Shown: positions 32,208-40,401 of the stretch, one piece after another
Layout of the letters: each line of letters opens with the position of its first letter
Position numbering within the stretch: the first letter of the stretch is position 1
Assembly: GCA_038736355.1 (NCBI GenBank)
Contig: JAVYML010000003.1
Location: 86,093-150,092 of the forward strand
Reading direction: 5' to 3'
DNA length: 64,000 nt
Origin: Candidatus Hadarchaeales archaeon
GTDB taxonomy: Archaea > Hadarchaeota > Hadarchaeia > Hadarchaeales > WYZ-LMO6
Notes under the pieces: generated by a model
What the model was told of the DNA's origin: nothing
The model's database searches: none
Seen by the model: the letters and a program-made list of their open reading frames with translations, nothing else
Program-made: the position numbers and the translations under genes

Positions 32208-32960
32208 CTACCTTTCCCTCCATCTGGAGCCATACCTAGCAATGGCCCAGAGGAGGAAAGTTTGTAAAACTAGGGAAATCCAAGCCAGTCTCACGAAGCT
32301 CCTCGGGAAATGAAGGAGTCCGGTCTCTTGTTGGAGGATGATAGCACCACTTCCCGTGGGGATGAGTAGGGAGAGGGGTCTAATCTCTGGAGGAATGAGG
32401 GCAGCGGGATAATAGAGAGGTGGTAGGACGCTGAAGAGGATGGAAAGAATTCCCACCAGAGGCCAGGCATGTCTCGGTTCCCTAATGAAGGTGGAGAGGG
32501 TGAAGCCTAGGGAGGTGAAGGAAATCCAAACCAGCAGTAGGACGAGAAGGAGCTTCGGGAAATGTTGGGGGAGGAGGGGACCGTAAAAGTAGGAAATGAG
32601 GATGAGTAGAAGGAATCCAGGTAAAGAGTAGAAGAGGCTGGAAAGGGCCAGCCCAAAGAGGTAGGCAGAGGGAGAAACGGGGGAGGCTACAAACATATCC
32701 TGAATCTTACAAACGGTTTTGAAGTAAACCACGTCTCCTAATACCTCGATCCCAGTGTAAGCAAAAATGCTCAGGAAACCGCCTAGGACAGCGAAAGCCA
32801 CCAGTTCTTCGGAGTAAAGTCTGAGGAGAAAAAGGAGGGAAAGGGGGAACATCAAGTAGGAAATGACCCAAAAGGGAGTACGCTTGATGGGGATGATACC
32901 ATTTAGCCAGCCCAAAACGAGTGAGGCCTTAAGCTGTTTGAACAAGTTCATTTTCCCCAC
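32208..32960 (-). CDS. ABC-2 type transporter permease
   Basis: A 250-residue integral membrane protein with about six membrane segments and the ABC-2 exporter layout. The LLIPTGSGAIILQQETG loop lies before the last helix and IREPRHAWPLVG before helix 5. It is paired with the ATPase gene upstream, whose end it overlaps by 32 bases. The substrate cannot be read from sequence; candidates are lipids, polysaccharides, ions or drugs. The C terminus meets the end of the DUF4389 gene with no gap. Confidence 0.88.
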   Translation of the reverse strand: MGKMNLFKQLKASLVLGWLNGIIPIKRTPFWVISYLMFPLSLLFLLRLYSEELVAFAVLGGFLSIFAYTGIEVLGDVVYFKTVCKIQDMFVASPVSPSAYLFGLALSSLFYSLPGFLLLILISYFYGPLLPQHFPKLLLVLLLVWISFTSLGFTLSTFIREPRHAWPLVGILSILFSVLPPLYYPAALIPPEIRPLSLLIPTGSGAIILQQETGLLHFPRSFVRLAWISLVLQTFLLWAIARYGSRWRER

Positions 32961-33840
32961 CCACCAGCAAGAAGAAGTCTTCTAAGTTGACTGGTCTGGA
33001 TCTGGCCCTAATTCCTCTCCTTACAGCCCTCTTTACTATCTTTTCGGCCCCTTCTTTGCTGGTGTAAAGGAGAAGGGAGCCTGCATGGGGAAAGCACTTT
33101 CCGTACCTCTCCAGTTCTTCCCGTTTCCATCCACCTTCCACTTCCACCCTCACTTCCCATCCTATTCTGCGGACCAGGTCCTCCGCCTTCCCTCTTGCCA
33201 AGATCCTACCCCTTTCGATGAGGAAGACCTCATCGCTCAAGACTTCAGCCTCTTCCATGTTCTGGGTAGTAAGGAAAATGGTTCTACCTTCTTTTCTGAG
33301 TTCCCTGAGGAGCCTCCACACCTCCCCTCTACTCGGAAGATCCAAGCCGGCGGTGGGTTCATCCAAGAAAAGGACCTCCGCGTTCGTGGCTAGGGCCATG
33401 CCCAACAGGAGTTTTCTCTGCATACCTCCCGAAAGTTCAGAGGCCAGAGCTTTCCTCTTTCCCTCTAGACCTATCACTTTCAATACTTCCTCCGTTTTCA
33501 TGCGGGCTTCCGAGGATCCTATACCCCTCATGAGGAGATAACCGTAAAGGTGTTCCCATACGGTGAGAAAACCTATCGGTTCCGCTTCTTGGGGGATACA
33601 AGCGATTTTTTTCCTAATCTTGTCTGGTTCCTTAACCACATCGTATCCCAATACTTTCGCCTTGCCAGAGGTAGGCATAAGCTGGGTGGCCAAAATGCGT
33701 ATGAGGGTGGTCTTTCCCGCCCCATTCCTACCGAGGAGGCTGACTATTTTGCCCTTCTTAACCCTTAGAGTGATGTCCTGAAGGGCAAGGACACCACTTT
33801 TGTATCTCTTGGAGAGGTTCTGGCTTTCCACGGCGTTCAT
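32929..33840 (-). CDS. ABC transporter ATP-binding protein
   Basis: The nucleotide-binding subunit, 303 residues from the ATG at 33840 (GTG and TTG codons just before it are alternatives). Motifs in order: Walker A GRNGAGKTT, Q-loop IPQEAEP, signature LSGGMQRK, Walker B VLFLDEPTAGLD, and a switch region TTQNMEEAE in which Gln stands where His is usual. The last 80 residues form an extra domain common in ABC-2 exporters. It drives the downstream permease. The H-loop change may slow hydrolysis (inference). Confidence 0.93.
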   Translation of the reverse strand: MNAVESQNLSKRYKSGVLALQDITLRVKKGKIVSLLGRNGAGKTTLIRILATQLMPTSGKAKVLGYDVVKEPDKIRKKIACIPQEAEPIGFLTVWEHLYGYLLMRGIGSSEARMKTEEVLKVIGLEGKRKALASELSGGMQRKLLLGMALATNAEVLFLDEPTAGLDLPSRGEVWRLLRELRKEGRTIFLTTQNMEEAEVLSDEVFLIERGRILARGKAEDLVRRIGWEVRVEVEGGWKREELERYGKCFPHAGSLLLYTSKEGAEKIVKRAVRRGIRARSRPVNLEDFFLLVGGENELVQTA

Positions 33841-33937
33841 CACCAACTACCAAAGGAGGGTGGTTAAAGCCTTTGTACAGAGCGGGGTTCTGCGGGACCT
33901 TGTAATCAAGAGGGCCTGAAAAAGATTTCCAAAAGAG

Positions 33938-34011
33938 TGCGGCAGGCGGGATTTGAACCCGCGCTACAGGCTCGGCAAGCCTGTGTCCTGACCAGGCTAG
34001 ACTACTGCCGC
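33938..34011 (-). tRNA. tRNA-Gly(GCC)
   Basis: Minus strand. Acceptor GCGGCAG pairs with CTGCCGC, anticodon stem CAGGC/GCCTG with loop TTGCCGA gives anticodon GCC, T arm GCGGG-TTCAAAT-CCCGC, discriminator A. 74 bases, no intron, no CCA. A TATA box CTTAAATATC lies at about 34036-34045, roughly 30 bases upstream. The 90 bases between it and the ABC gene hold nothing I can identify. Confidence 0.95.
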
Positions 34012-34081
34012 ACCATAGGAATTCTCAGGAAGAGAGATATTTAAGTCGAAGGGGAGATTTAAGCGAAGGAGGGAGAGGGAC

Positions 34082-34657
34082 TTGACCCTGCTGGAAGGTT
34101 TACTAGCCCTGGCCTTGGTCCTTTTGATAGGTTGGGTTTTCCTACCTGGCTGGAGGGTGCTGGAGGGAAGAAGGCTGGCAGTCAAGGTTAACAGGTTGGA
34201 AGGAGAAGTGAGAAGACTTACCCAAGAGAACATGAAACTCAAGGAGGAACTGATGAAAAGACCGGAACAAGAGAAGATAGAAGCCGATAAGATTTCTGCT
34301 TTGGTGAGGGATCTCGAGGCCCTTAGGAGTGCCATAGCGGGAGCTAAAGTAAGCACGGAGAGGCTCCAGAAGAAATATGGAGTGGGTCCTGGACCGGAGC
34401 TCCTCAGGAAGATCCTCCAATCTCAGCCTGACTTGACTTGGAGCCTGAAGGAGAAGCTGGCCCAAGACATCCTAGTGGGAGAAGTGGGAAGGGCAGTGCT
34501 TCGGTCCTTGGCTTCTTCCCCCTCGCTGGACCAAGCTTCTGCCAATACTGGTATTCCCCTGGCAGTAGTGAAGAGCGAGGTGAAGAGACTTCAAATTCTC
34601 GGATACCTGGACGAAAGGTTGGGTCTCACCCAGTTGGGAAAGATGAGTCTCAGCTGA
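34082..34657 (+). CDS. Membrane-anchored coiled-coil protein with C-terminal winged-helix-like domain
   Basis: A 191-residue protein: one membrane helix (residues 3-24), a coiled coil (about 30-60, VNRLEGEVRRLTQENMKLK), a second helical part, and a C-terminal domain (about 130-190) that looks like a winged helix. In that domain SPSLDQASANTGIPLAVVKS is helix-turn-helix-like and the end is LQILGYLDERLGLTQLG. The TTG start follows AGGAGGGAGAGG. An anchored DNA-binding protein would tie chromatin or a promoter to the membrane; target unknown. It converges with the HD gene with a 1-base gap. Confidence 0.75.
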   Translation: MTLLEGLLALALVLLIGWVFLPGWRVLEGRRLAVKVNRLEGEVRRLTQENMKLKEELMKRPEQEKIEADKISALVRDLEALRSAIAGAKVSTERLQKKYGVGPGPELLRKILQSQPDLTWSLKEKLAQDILVGEVGRAVLRSLASSPSLDQASANTGIPLAVVKSEVKRLQILGYLDERLGLTQLGKMSLS

Positions 34658-34658
34658 T

Positions 34659-35912
34659 TCAGAGGATCTTCAGGGCGGCTTTCCTTACTTTCTCCACTAG
34701 CTCGGGAAGGGTGAGCACTCTCAGGATGTATCTTGAGGCCAAGGTTCTCCTCAACGCTTCAGCGATCGGCGAAATTTCTGAGAGTTTGGTCTTTCCCCTC
34801 TCTAGGAGGACGGGTATTTCTACCTCTTCCATTCTTGGTTCGGACAAGAAGAGATCCACTAGGGGTATGTCCAGTAGCACGTAGCCTCTAGGCACCTTCG
34901 CCTTATCTGCTATTTCCTCCTGTAGATTCAGAAGAGAACTCCATCCCCTGAACCTCTTCAAAAAGCTTTCCCTCTCCCTTCCCTCCAGCCTCCTCCTCCT
35001 TTCCTCGTAGGCGGATTTGAAGAGCCTACGGTATTTCAGTCTCAGTACCATTTCCTTTCCATATCCCTCCATCCTCTTCAGCTCCTCCAACAATTCTCCG
35101 TCGGTTTTGGCATAGAGCTCCATGGGCGATTTACCTTCTTTGATGGACCATTCAACGGCATTGGCGAGCATGAGCTCCGCAGCCCTAACGGTGGGATGGA
35201 AGTAAACGGAAGAGTACATGAGGGCCCTCGCCGTGAGCATGCCTTCCACAGCTTCTATCCCTTTGCTCAGTATCATGAGGTGATTGTCTTGGACGACCAG
35301 TGTGCTCAGCAATCTCTCCACATCTATCATCCCCAAAGCTACACCCGTGAAATGGGCATCCCTGAGAAGGAAGTCCATTTGATCGAGATCCACCTCGCTC
35401 GAAAGTAATTCGACTAGGTATCTCTTCTTGTGCTTTTTTTCCAAAAGGGAAGCCACTTCCCTTGGTTTTATTCCCCATTTTTCGAGTTTTTCAGGAAGAT
35501 TTTCGGTTTGTATTTCTTCCCCTTCCTCTCTTAGGAAAGAGGTTTTTCCTTCCACTAACTCACAGCTCATCTCCACGTGGTCTTTACCCAATTTTTCCAG
35601 CATCAGGGCTTCCAGAGTATGAGAAAAGGGAGGATGTCCTATGTCATGGAGGAGGGCCGCAGCACCTAAGAGGAGGAGCTCCTCTTCCTCCAGTCCTTGC
35701 AGTTCTCCGAATTTCTTCACCAAGTGAAGAACTCCAAGGGAATGCTCGAATCTGGAATGGTTGCCTCCAGGAAAAACCAAGTAAGCCATTCCCAGCTGTC
35801 GGATGCCCCTCAGTCTTTGCATCTCGGGGGTATCTAGGAGGTCCAGATAGGGACCTCCCACGCGTAGGCTTCCATGAATGGGATCATGAATGGTTTTTTC
35901 TTCCTTACCCAC
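34659..35912 (-). CDS. HD-domain phosphohydrolase (dNTPase-like)
   Basis: A 417-residue protein of the archaeal HD/dGTPase-like family. The metal site is visible: His in SRFEHSLGV, HDIGHPPFSHTLE (His-Asp), and SSEVDLDQMDFLLRD with the last Asp. Family members hydrolyse deoxynucleotide triphosphates or nucleotide phosphates; the substrate is not decided by sequence. The GTG at 35912, after GGAGGAGGAAAC, is chosen because it gives VGKEEKTIHDPIHG, the normal family start, and overlaps the Lrp gene by 8 bases. Confidence 0.9.
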   Translation of the reverse strand: MGKEEKTIHDPIHGSLRVGGPYLDLLDTPEMQRLRGIRQLGMAYLVFPGGNHSRFEHSLGVLHLVKKFGELQGLEEEELLLLGAAALLHDIGHPPFSHTLEALMLEKLGKDHVEMSCELVEGKTSFLREEGEEIQTENLPEKLEKWGIKPREVASLLEKKHKKRYLVELLSSEVDLDQMDFLLRDAHFTGVALGMIDVERLLSTLVVQDNHLMILSKGIEAVEGMLTARALMYSSVYFHPTVRAAELMLANAVEWSIKEGKSPMELYAKTDGELLEELKRMEGYGKEMVLRLKYRRLFKSAYEERRRRLEGRERESFLKRFRGWSSLLNLQEEIADKAKVPRGYVLLDIPLVDLFLSEPRMEEVEIPVLLERGKTKLSEISPIAEALRRTLASRYILRVLTLPELVEKVRKAALKIL

Positions 35913-36375
35913 CTGTTTCCTCCTCCAAGAAATGAAGGAGGGGTGCGTAGGGGTCATCTTTGATGGTGCTGTGTACGATGAAGGTTTCCGTTTCCCTAAC
36001 CCCCTCCAGGTCATGGATTTTCTTTACCACCTCTTTCAGCTCCTCGGGGCTCTTCACCATTACCACCATAACGGCGCTGTATCTTCCGAAGATGCGGTGA
36101 AATTCGCTCACATGTGGAATCCCCAAAATGACGCGTTCATTTTTTCTCCTTACCTCTTCGTGCGGATCTTCACTGATAAACACATAGGCTCTGGTTTCCA
36201 AGCCCAATTCGGAAGGATTCACTTTAACGGTGAAGGATAGCCCCCTTTTTTTCATTTCTTTGATCTTCTTGGATGCAGTTTGGCGGGAAATTCCCACTCT
36301 TCTCGCCAATTCGCTTACGGGTAAGGAACTGTCTTTGAGGAGCTCCAGAAGTAAACGTTTTTCGATTTCTTTCAT
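35905..36375 (-). CDS. Lrp/AsnC-family transcriptional regulator
   Basis: A 156-residue regulator from the ATG at 36375 (TTG and GTG codons just before it are alternatives). The helix-turn-helix is at SSLPVSELARRVGISRQTASKKI (about residues 18-40), followed by the RAM ligand-binding domain from about residue 65, with EFHRIFGRYSAVMVVMV. Amino acids or related metabolites are the usual ligands. It is coupled to the HD phosphohydrolase and divergent from rnfC, so it could control the rnf promoter, or itself, from the 140-base shared region (inference). Confidence 0.9.
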   Translation of the reverse strand: MKEIEKRLLLELLKDSSLPVSELARRVGISRQTASKKIKEMKKRGLSFTVKVNPSELGLETRAYVFISEDPHEEVRRKNERVILGIPHVSEFHRIFGRYSAVMVVMVKSPEELKEVVKKIHDLEGVRETETFIVHSTIKDDPYAPLLHFLEEETGG

Positions 36376-36482
36376 CACCAAAAGTTTGTGTCTCTCTCTT
36401 TTAACATTTTGTTAATTTCATACCATTGGGGTTATCCAAAGGTAGGATTTAAGGAATCCTTAATGGAGTACATACAAAAAAT

Positions 36483-36490
36483 TTTTTATA
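36483..36490 (+). promoter_or_regulatory. TATA box of the rnf operon
   Basis: An A/T-rich run with TTTTTATA, centred about 29 bases before the rnfC ATG at 36516. No ribosome binding site stands before that ATG, so the transcript is probably leaderless. The whole divergent region 36382-36515 is A/T-rich and could hold an operator for the Lrp-type regulator; I see no clear palindrome in it. Confidence 0.5.
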
Positions 36491-36515
36491 AGGATTTCCA
36501 AATTTTGCAGTTCAT

Positions 36516-37793
36516 ATGTCGGGATTCAAAGGGGGAGTCCATCCTAAGATTCAAAAGCTTACGGGTTACAAAAAAACCGAGGTTCTTCCGCTACCCCCTA
36601 GGGTAGTGATACCTTTGAGACAACACCTGGGTGCCCCCTGCGATCCTTTGGTAGAAAAGGGGGCCCAAGTAAAAACTGGGCAGAAGATAGGAGATTCCAC
36701 AGCACCCGTTTCCGCACCCGTTCACGCTTCGATTTCGGGTACCGTGGTGGAGCTTTCCCCTAAGAGACTCCCGACGGGTGAGAAAGTGCTCTCCGTGATA
36801 ATAGACTCGGATGGGAAGGATGAGTGGATCAAGATGCCCGCCTTGGACCCTGAGAAGTCTTCAAGGGAGGAGCTTCTTCAAAGGGTGAGGGAGGCAGGAA
36901 TAGTGGGAATGGGTGGGGCAGGTTTTCCCACCCATATCAAGCTCAATCCTCCCAAGAAAGTGGATACACTCTTGATTAATGGGGTGGAATGTGAACCTTA
37001 CATTACCGCCGATCATCGTCTGATGCTTGAGGAAGGTGAAAAGGTAGTGGAAGGGGCCAAGATCATGGCCAAGATCTTGGGTGTGGAGAGGATCCTCATA
37101 GCTATTGAGGACAACAAACCCGATGCCATAGAACACATGCAGAAGTTGAGCGAAGGGGTAGGTCGGGTGGTCAAGCTCAAGACCAAATATCCACAGGGGG
37201 ATGAGAGACATCTTTTGAAAGCCGTTTTGGGCAGAGAGGTACCGGCAGGAGGCTTACCTTTCGATGTGGGTGCAGTGGTTCAGAACGTTGGCACAGCTAA
37301 GGCCGTCTACGATGCCGTGAAACTGGGGATCCCATTGGTGGAAAGGATAGTTACGGTGACGGGAGAAGTGGCGGAGCCCAAGAACTTGAGGGTTAGAGTG
37401 GGGACTCCCTTCACCTATCTTTTGCAGCAATGCGGTGGGACGGTGGGAAAGGTGAGAAAAGTGGTGGCGGGCGGACCCATGATGGGATTTGCCGTTCATG
37501 AAGATGTTCCGGTGATCAAGACTACGGGCTGTGTGCTGGTGATGGGAGAAGTAAAAGAGGAAGAAGAAGGACCATGCATCCGGTGCGGGAGATGTATTGA
37601 AGCTTGTCCCATGAGCCTGATGCCCACCCATCTTGTAAAACTGGTAAGGGCGAAGGACTTCGAAGCCTGTTTACAATATAACCTCTTGAGTTGTGATGAG
37701 TGTGGATGTTGTGCTTATGTTTGTCCCTCCAAGATTCCCATCGTTCATGTGATAAGGGAGGGGAAGAAAGGAGTGAGGAGGTTGAGGAAGTGA
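36516..37793 (+). CDS. rnfC: Rnf complex subunit C
   Basis: The soluble electron-input subunit of the Rnf complex. The 425-residue protein has the biotinyl-like N-terminal domain (PVSAPVHASISGTVV), the NuoF-like nucleotide/FMN part with GMGGAGFPTHIKL and GVECEPYITADHRL, and two [4Fe-4S] motifs, CIRCGRCIEACP and CDECGCCAYVCP. In bacteria RnfC carries the NADH site; in Methanosarcina the partner differs, so the acceptor here is open. First gene of rnfCDGEAB. Confidence 0.96.
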   Translation: MSGFKGGVHPKIQKLTGYKKTEVLPLPPRVVIPLRQHLGAPCDPLVEKGAQVKTGQKIGDSTAPVSAPVHASISGTVVELSPKRLPTGEKVLSVIIDSDGKDEWIKMPALDPEKSSREELLQRVREAGIVGMGGAGFPTHIKLNPPKKVDTLLINGVECEPYITADHRLMLEEGEKVVEGAKIMAKILGVERILIAIEDNKPDAIEHMQKLSEGVGRVVKLKTKYPQGDERHLLKAVLGREVPAGGLPFDVGAVVQNVGTAKAVYDAVKLGIPLVERIVTVTGEVAEPKNLRVRVGTPFTYLLQQCGGTVGKVRKVVAGGPMMGFAVHEDVPVIKTTGCVLVMGEVKEEEEGPCIRCGRCIEACPMSLMPTHLVKLVRAKDFEACLQYNLLSCDECGCCAYVCPSKIPIVHVIREGKKGVRRLRK

Positions 37794-38731
37794 TACCTGA
37801 AACCAAACTGCAGGTCTCCCCGAGTCCCCACATTAAGGACAGGGTTTCTGTTAGAAGGATCATGTTCACGGTCGTGTTGGCCCTCATGCCTGCCACGCTT
37901 TGCGGAATCTATCTCTTTGGTTTGCATGCCCTGTTCGTGATCGTGGTTTCCGTGAGCTCGGCCGTGGTTTCCGAATTCTTGGGATACAGGGTGATGGGCA
38001 AGAAGTTCACGATGGACGGTAGTGCGGTGATCACGGGTCTGCTCCTCGCCCTCTGTCTTCCCCCCTCCGTTCCCCTCTGGATACCCGCCGTGGGTTCTTC
38101 CTTTGCCATCTTGGTGGGGAAGTGTGCCTTTGGTGGTTTGGGTCAGAACATCTTCAATCCAGCCCTCGTGGGAAGGGCCTTCCTCTCCCTCAGCTGGCCC
38201 GCCCTCATGACCACTTGGGTTTCCCCCTTCGAGGGCGTGAGCACGGCCACTCCGCTGGGAACTTGGAAGACGGGAGGAGGGTATGCCTCCTATTCCGATC
38301 TCTTCTTAGGGAGAGTGGCTGGATGCATAGGGGAGACTTCTGCCCTGGCCATCCTGATCGGAGGACTCCTTTTGATAGCCCTCAAGTACATAGATTGGAA
38401 AACTCCCGTATCCTACATAGGCACCGTTGGTTTGCTCATGTTCTTGCTCGGTCAGGATCCCCTCTTCCACATCTTGGCCGGGGGGCTTTTCTTGGGAGCC
38501 TTTTTCATGGCCACCGACTACGTTACCACCCCCCTGACGGGAAAGGGCAGAGTAATCTTTGGCTTTGGGGCTGGGCTCCTCGTGGTGGTGATAAGGATGT
38601 ACGGAGGCATGCCCGAGGGTGTCACCTATTCCATCCTCATCATGAACGCCTTCACTCCCCTGATAGATAGGTATACTAAACCCAGGGTTTACGGGACGGT
38701 GAGGAAAAGATGGTGGGAAAGGAAGAAGTGA
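37790..38731 (+). CDS. rnfD: Rnf complex subunit D (flavinylated membrane subunit)
   Basis: A 313-residue membrane subunit with about nine helices. The GTG at 37790 overlaps the rnfC stop as GTGA, and the protein then begins VIPETKLQVSPSPHI, the usual RnfD/NqrB start; the longer frame into rnfC is spurious. The FMN attachment segment reads GVSTATPLG; the second Thr is the likely acceptor, although the common form is S/T-G-A-T, so Ala replaces Gly. GLGQNIFNPALVGRAF is a strong family signature. Confidence 0.94.
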   Translation: MIPETKLQVSPSPHIKDRVSVRRIMFTVVLALMPATLCGIYLFGLHALFVIVVSVSSAVVSEFLGYRVMGKKFTMDGSAVITGLLLALCLPPSVPLWIPAVGSSFAILVGKCAFGGLGQNIFNPALVGRAFLSLSWPALMTTWVSPFEGVSTATPLGTWKTGGGYASYSDLFLGRVAGCIGETSALAILIGGLLLIALKYIDWKTPVSYIGTVGLLMFLLGQDPLFHILAGGLFLGAFFMATDYVTTPLTGKGRVIFGFGAGLLVVVIRMYGGMPEGVTYSILIMNAFTPLIDRYTKPRVYGTVRKRWWERKK

Positions 38732-39228
38732 AGCCGGTAGCGGTGTTGGTAATAACTTGCGTGGTATGGGGAGCCCTCTTGGGTCTCATTCACAGTGCCA
38801 CAGAAAAGAAGATAGAGGAAGCGGAGAGGTCAGAACTTTATCGTACCCTTTCAGAAATCTTTCCCAACGCTCAGTTCGAAGAAGAGGAGGGCCACTATCT
38901 CTGTTTGGAAAACGGAAAAGTGGTAGGATATGCCATCGTGGTGGAGGAAAGGGGATTCGGTGGAAAGATGGAGGTGCTCGTGGGGATTTCCGAGGAGGGA
39001 ACGGTGGCTGGGGTGAGAATACTTACCCACGGTGAAACTCCAGGTTTGGGATCCAGGGTGGCTGAGGAAGAATTTCTAGTTCAGTTCATAGGTAAGGATT
39101 TGGAAAAAATAGCCCTTAAGAGGGATGGGGGAGAAATAGAGGGAGTGACGGGAGCCACCATAAGCTCCAGGGCGGTGGTTAGGGCCGTGAGGAGCGGGTT
39201 GGAGAACCTCTTGGGAGTGGTGAGATGA
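38710..39228 (+). CDS. rnfG: Rnf complex subunit G (covalent FMN subunit)
   Basis: A 172-residue protein with one N-terminal membrane helix (residues 9-27) and an outer FMN-binding domain. The flavinylation motif is EGVTGATISSRAVV; FMN is joined to the Thr of GAT by ApbE, and an ApbE-containing protein is encoded at the end of this operon on the other strand. THGETPGLGSRV is the second conserved segment. The start overlaps rnfD by 22 bases and the stop overlaps rnfE (ATGA). Confidence 0.95.
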   Translation: MVGKEEVKPVAVLVITCVVWGALLGLIHSATEKKIEEAERSELYRTLSEIFPNAQFEEEEGHYLCLENGKVVGYAIVVEERGFGGKMEVLVGISEEGTVAGVRILTHGETPGLGSRVAEEEFLVQFIGKDLEKIALKRDGGEIEGVTGATISSRAVVRAVRSGLENLLGVVR

Positions 39229-39818
39229 AGGTCCAAGAATTCACGAAAGGGATCCTGAAGCGAAATCCCGTGCTGGGATTGGTCCTGGGTCTTTGTCCCG
39301 TTCTTGCCATTACTACGAAGGTGGAGAATGCCCTTGGCATGTCCTTGGCCTTCACCTTCGTGATAGTTCTTTCCAACCTTCTCATCTCTTCCCTCAAGAA
39401 GTTCATTCCCAGGGATGTGAGGATCCCTACCTTCATCGTGATCATAGCGAGTTTTGTAACCATCGTGGAAATGCTCATACACGGTTATTCCCCTCCTCTT
39501 TACGAACAACTGGGAATCTTTCTACCTCTCATCACCGTGAATTGTATTGTGCTCGGGAGGGCTGAGGCCTTTGCTTCCAAGCGCCCCGTTTCCGAAACCT
39601 TGCTGGACACCCTCGGTATGAGCGTGGGGTTCGCCCTTTCCATCATCGTCATTTCCTTTCTAAGGGAGTTCTTCGGAACGGGAAAGATAGTGGTTTTCGG
39701 TCATCAAATAATCCCTGGCCTCCTCTCCTCTCCTGCCGTGGGCATGATTTTGCCCCCAGGAGCTTTCTTGGTAATGGGTATCCTGTTGGCCGTCATGAAG
39801 AAGGCGAAGGTGATGTGA
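39225..39818 (+). CDS. rnfE: Rnf complex subunit E
   Basis: A 197-residue membrane subunit with six helices, paralogous to RnfA and oriented the opposite way in the membrane. It has NPVLGLVLGLCPVLA near the N terminus, RIPTFIVIIASFVTIVEM, and PLITVNCIVLGRAEAFASK in the loop that holds one of the cysteines of the intramembrane iron centre. Start coupled to rnfG, one base before rnfA. Confidence 0.95.
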   Translation: MKVQEFTKGILKRNPVLGLVLGLCPVLAITTKVENALGMSLAFTFVIVLSNLLISSLKKFIPRDVRIPTFIVIIASFVTIVEMLIHGYSPPLYEQLGIFLPLITVNCIVLGRAEAFASKRPVSETLLDTLGMSVGFALSIIVISFLREFFGTGKIVVFGHQIIPGLLSSPAVGMILPPGAFLVMGILLAVMKKAKVM

Positions 39819-39819
39819 A

Positions 39820-40401
39820 ATGGAAAACCTCTTGGGAATAGTCATAGCGGCCATCTTCATCAACAACATCGTTCTGACGAAGTTCCTCGGTCTCTGCTCT
39901 TTCTTCGGTATCTCCACTAGGATCAGGACTTCGGTAATGATGGGTATAGCCGTGACCTTCGTGGCCACATGTTCCTCCCTCATCACCTGGTTAATCCACA
40001 GGTACTTCCTCATGCCCTTCCACATAGAGTACATGAGGATCGTGGCTTTCATTCTGGTGATAGCTTCCTTTGTCCAGTTGGTGGAGATTACCATCAGAAG
40101 GTTCTCTCCTCCTCTCTACAGAGCTTTCGGGATCTATTTACCCCTCATCACGGTGAATTGTGCCATCCTCGGCGTGACCTTGATCAACGTGGATGTGGAA
40201 AGGTATTCCTTCGTGGCTTCGGTGGTTAACGGTTTCGCCACCGGTCTCGGCTATACCTTGGCCATCCTCATGATGTCGGGAATAAGGGAGAGATTGGAGA
40301 TTTCCGAAGTTCCCTCTTCCTTCCGCGGTCTTCCCATAGCTTTCATTACAGCTGCCCTTTTGGCCCTGGCTTTCCAGGGCTTCAGTGGGATGGTGGAGTG
40401 A
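39820..40401 (+). CDS. rnfA: Rnf complex subunit A
   Basis: A 193-residue membrane subunit with six helices. It shows NNIVLTKFLGLCSFFGIST, with the conserved cysteine, and a second half with PLITVNCAILGVTLINVD, the matching cysteine. RnfA and RnfE together form the ion path and share a [2Fe-2S] centre in structures of the complex. The stop abuts the rnfB start. Confidence 0.96.
   Translation: MENLLGIVIAAIFINNIVLTKFLGLCSFFGISTRIRTSVMMGIAVTFVATCSSLITWLIHRYFLMPFHIEYMRIVAFILVIASFVQLVEITIRRFSPPLYRAFGIYLPLITVNCAILGVTLINVDVERYSFVASVVNGFATGLGYTLAILMMSGIRERLEISEVPSSFRGLPIAFITAALLALAFQGFSGMVE

Noticed and set aside
37700-37789. A 30-residue N-terminal extension of RnfD
   Set aside because: It is out-of-frame reading of the rnfC ferredoxin region; the GTGA overlap gives the normal start.
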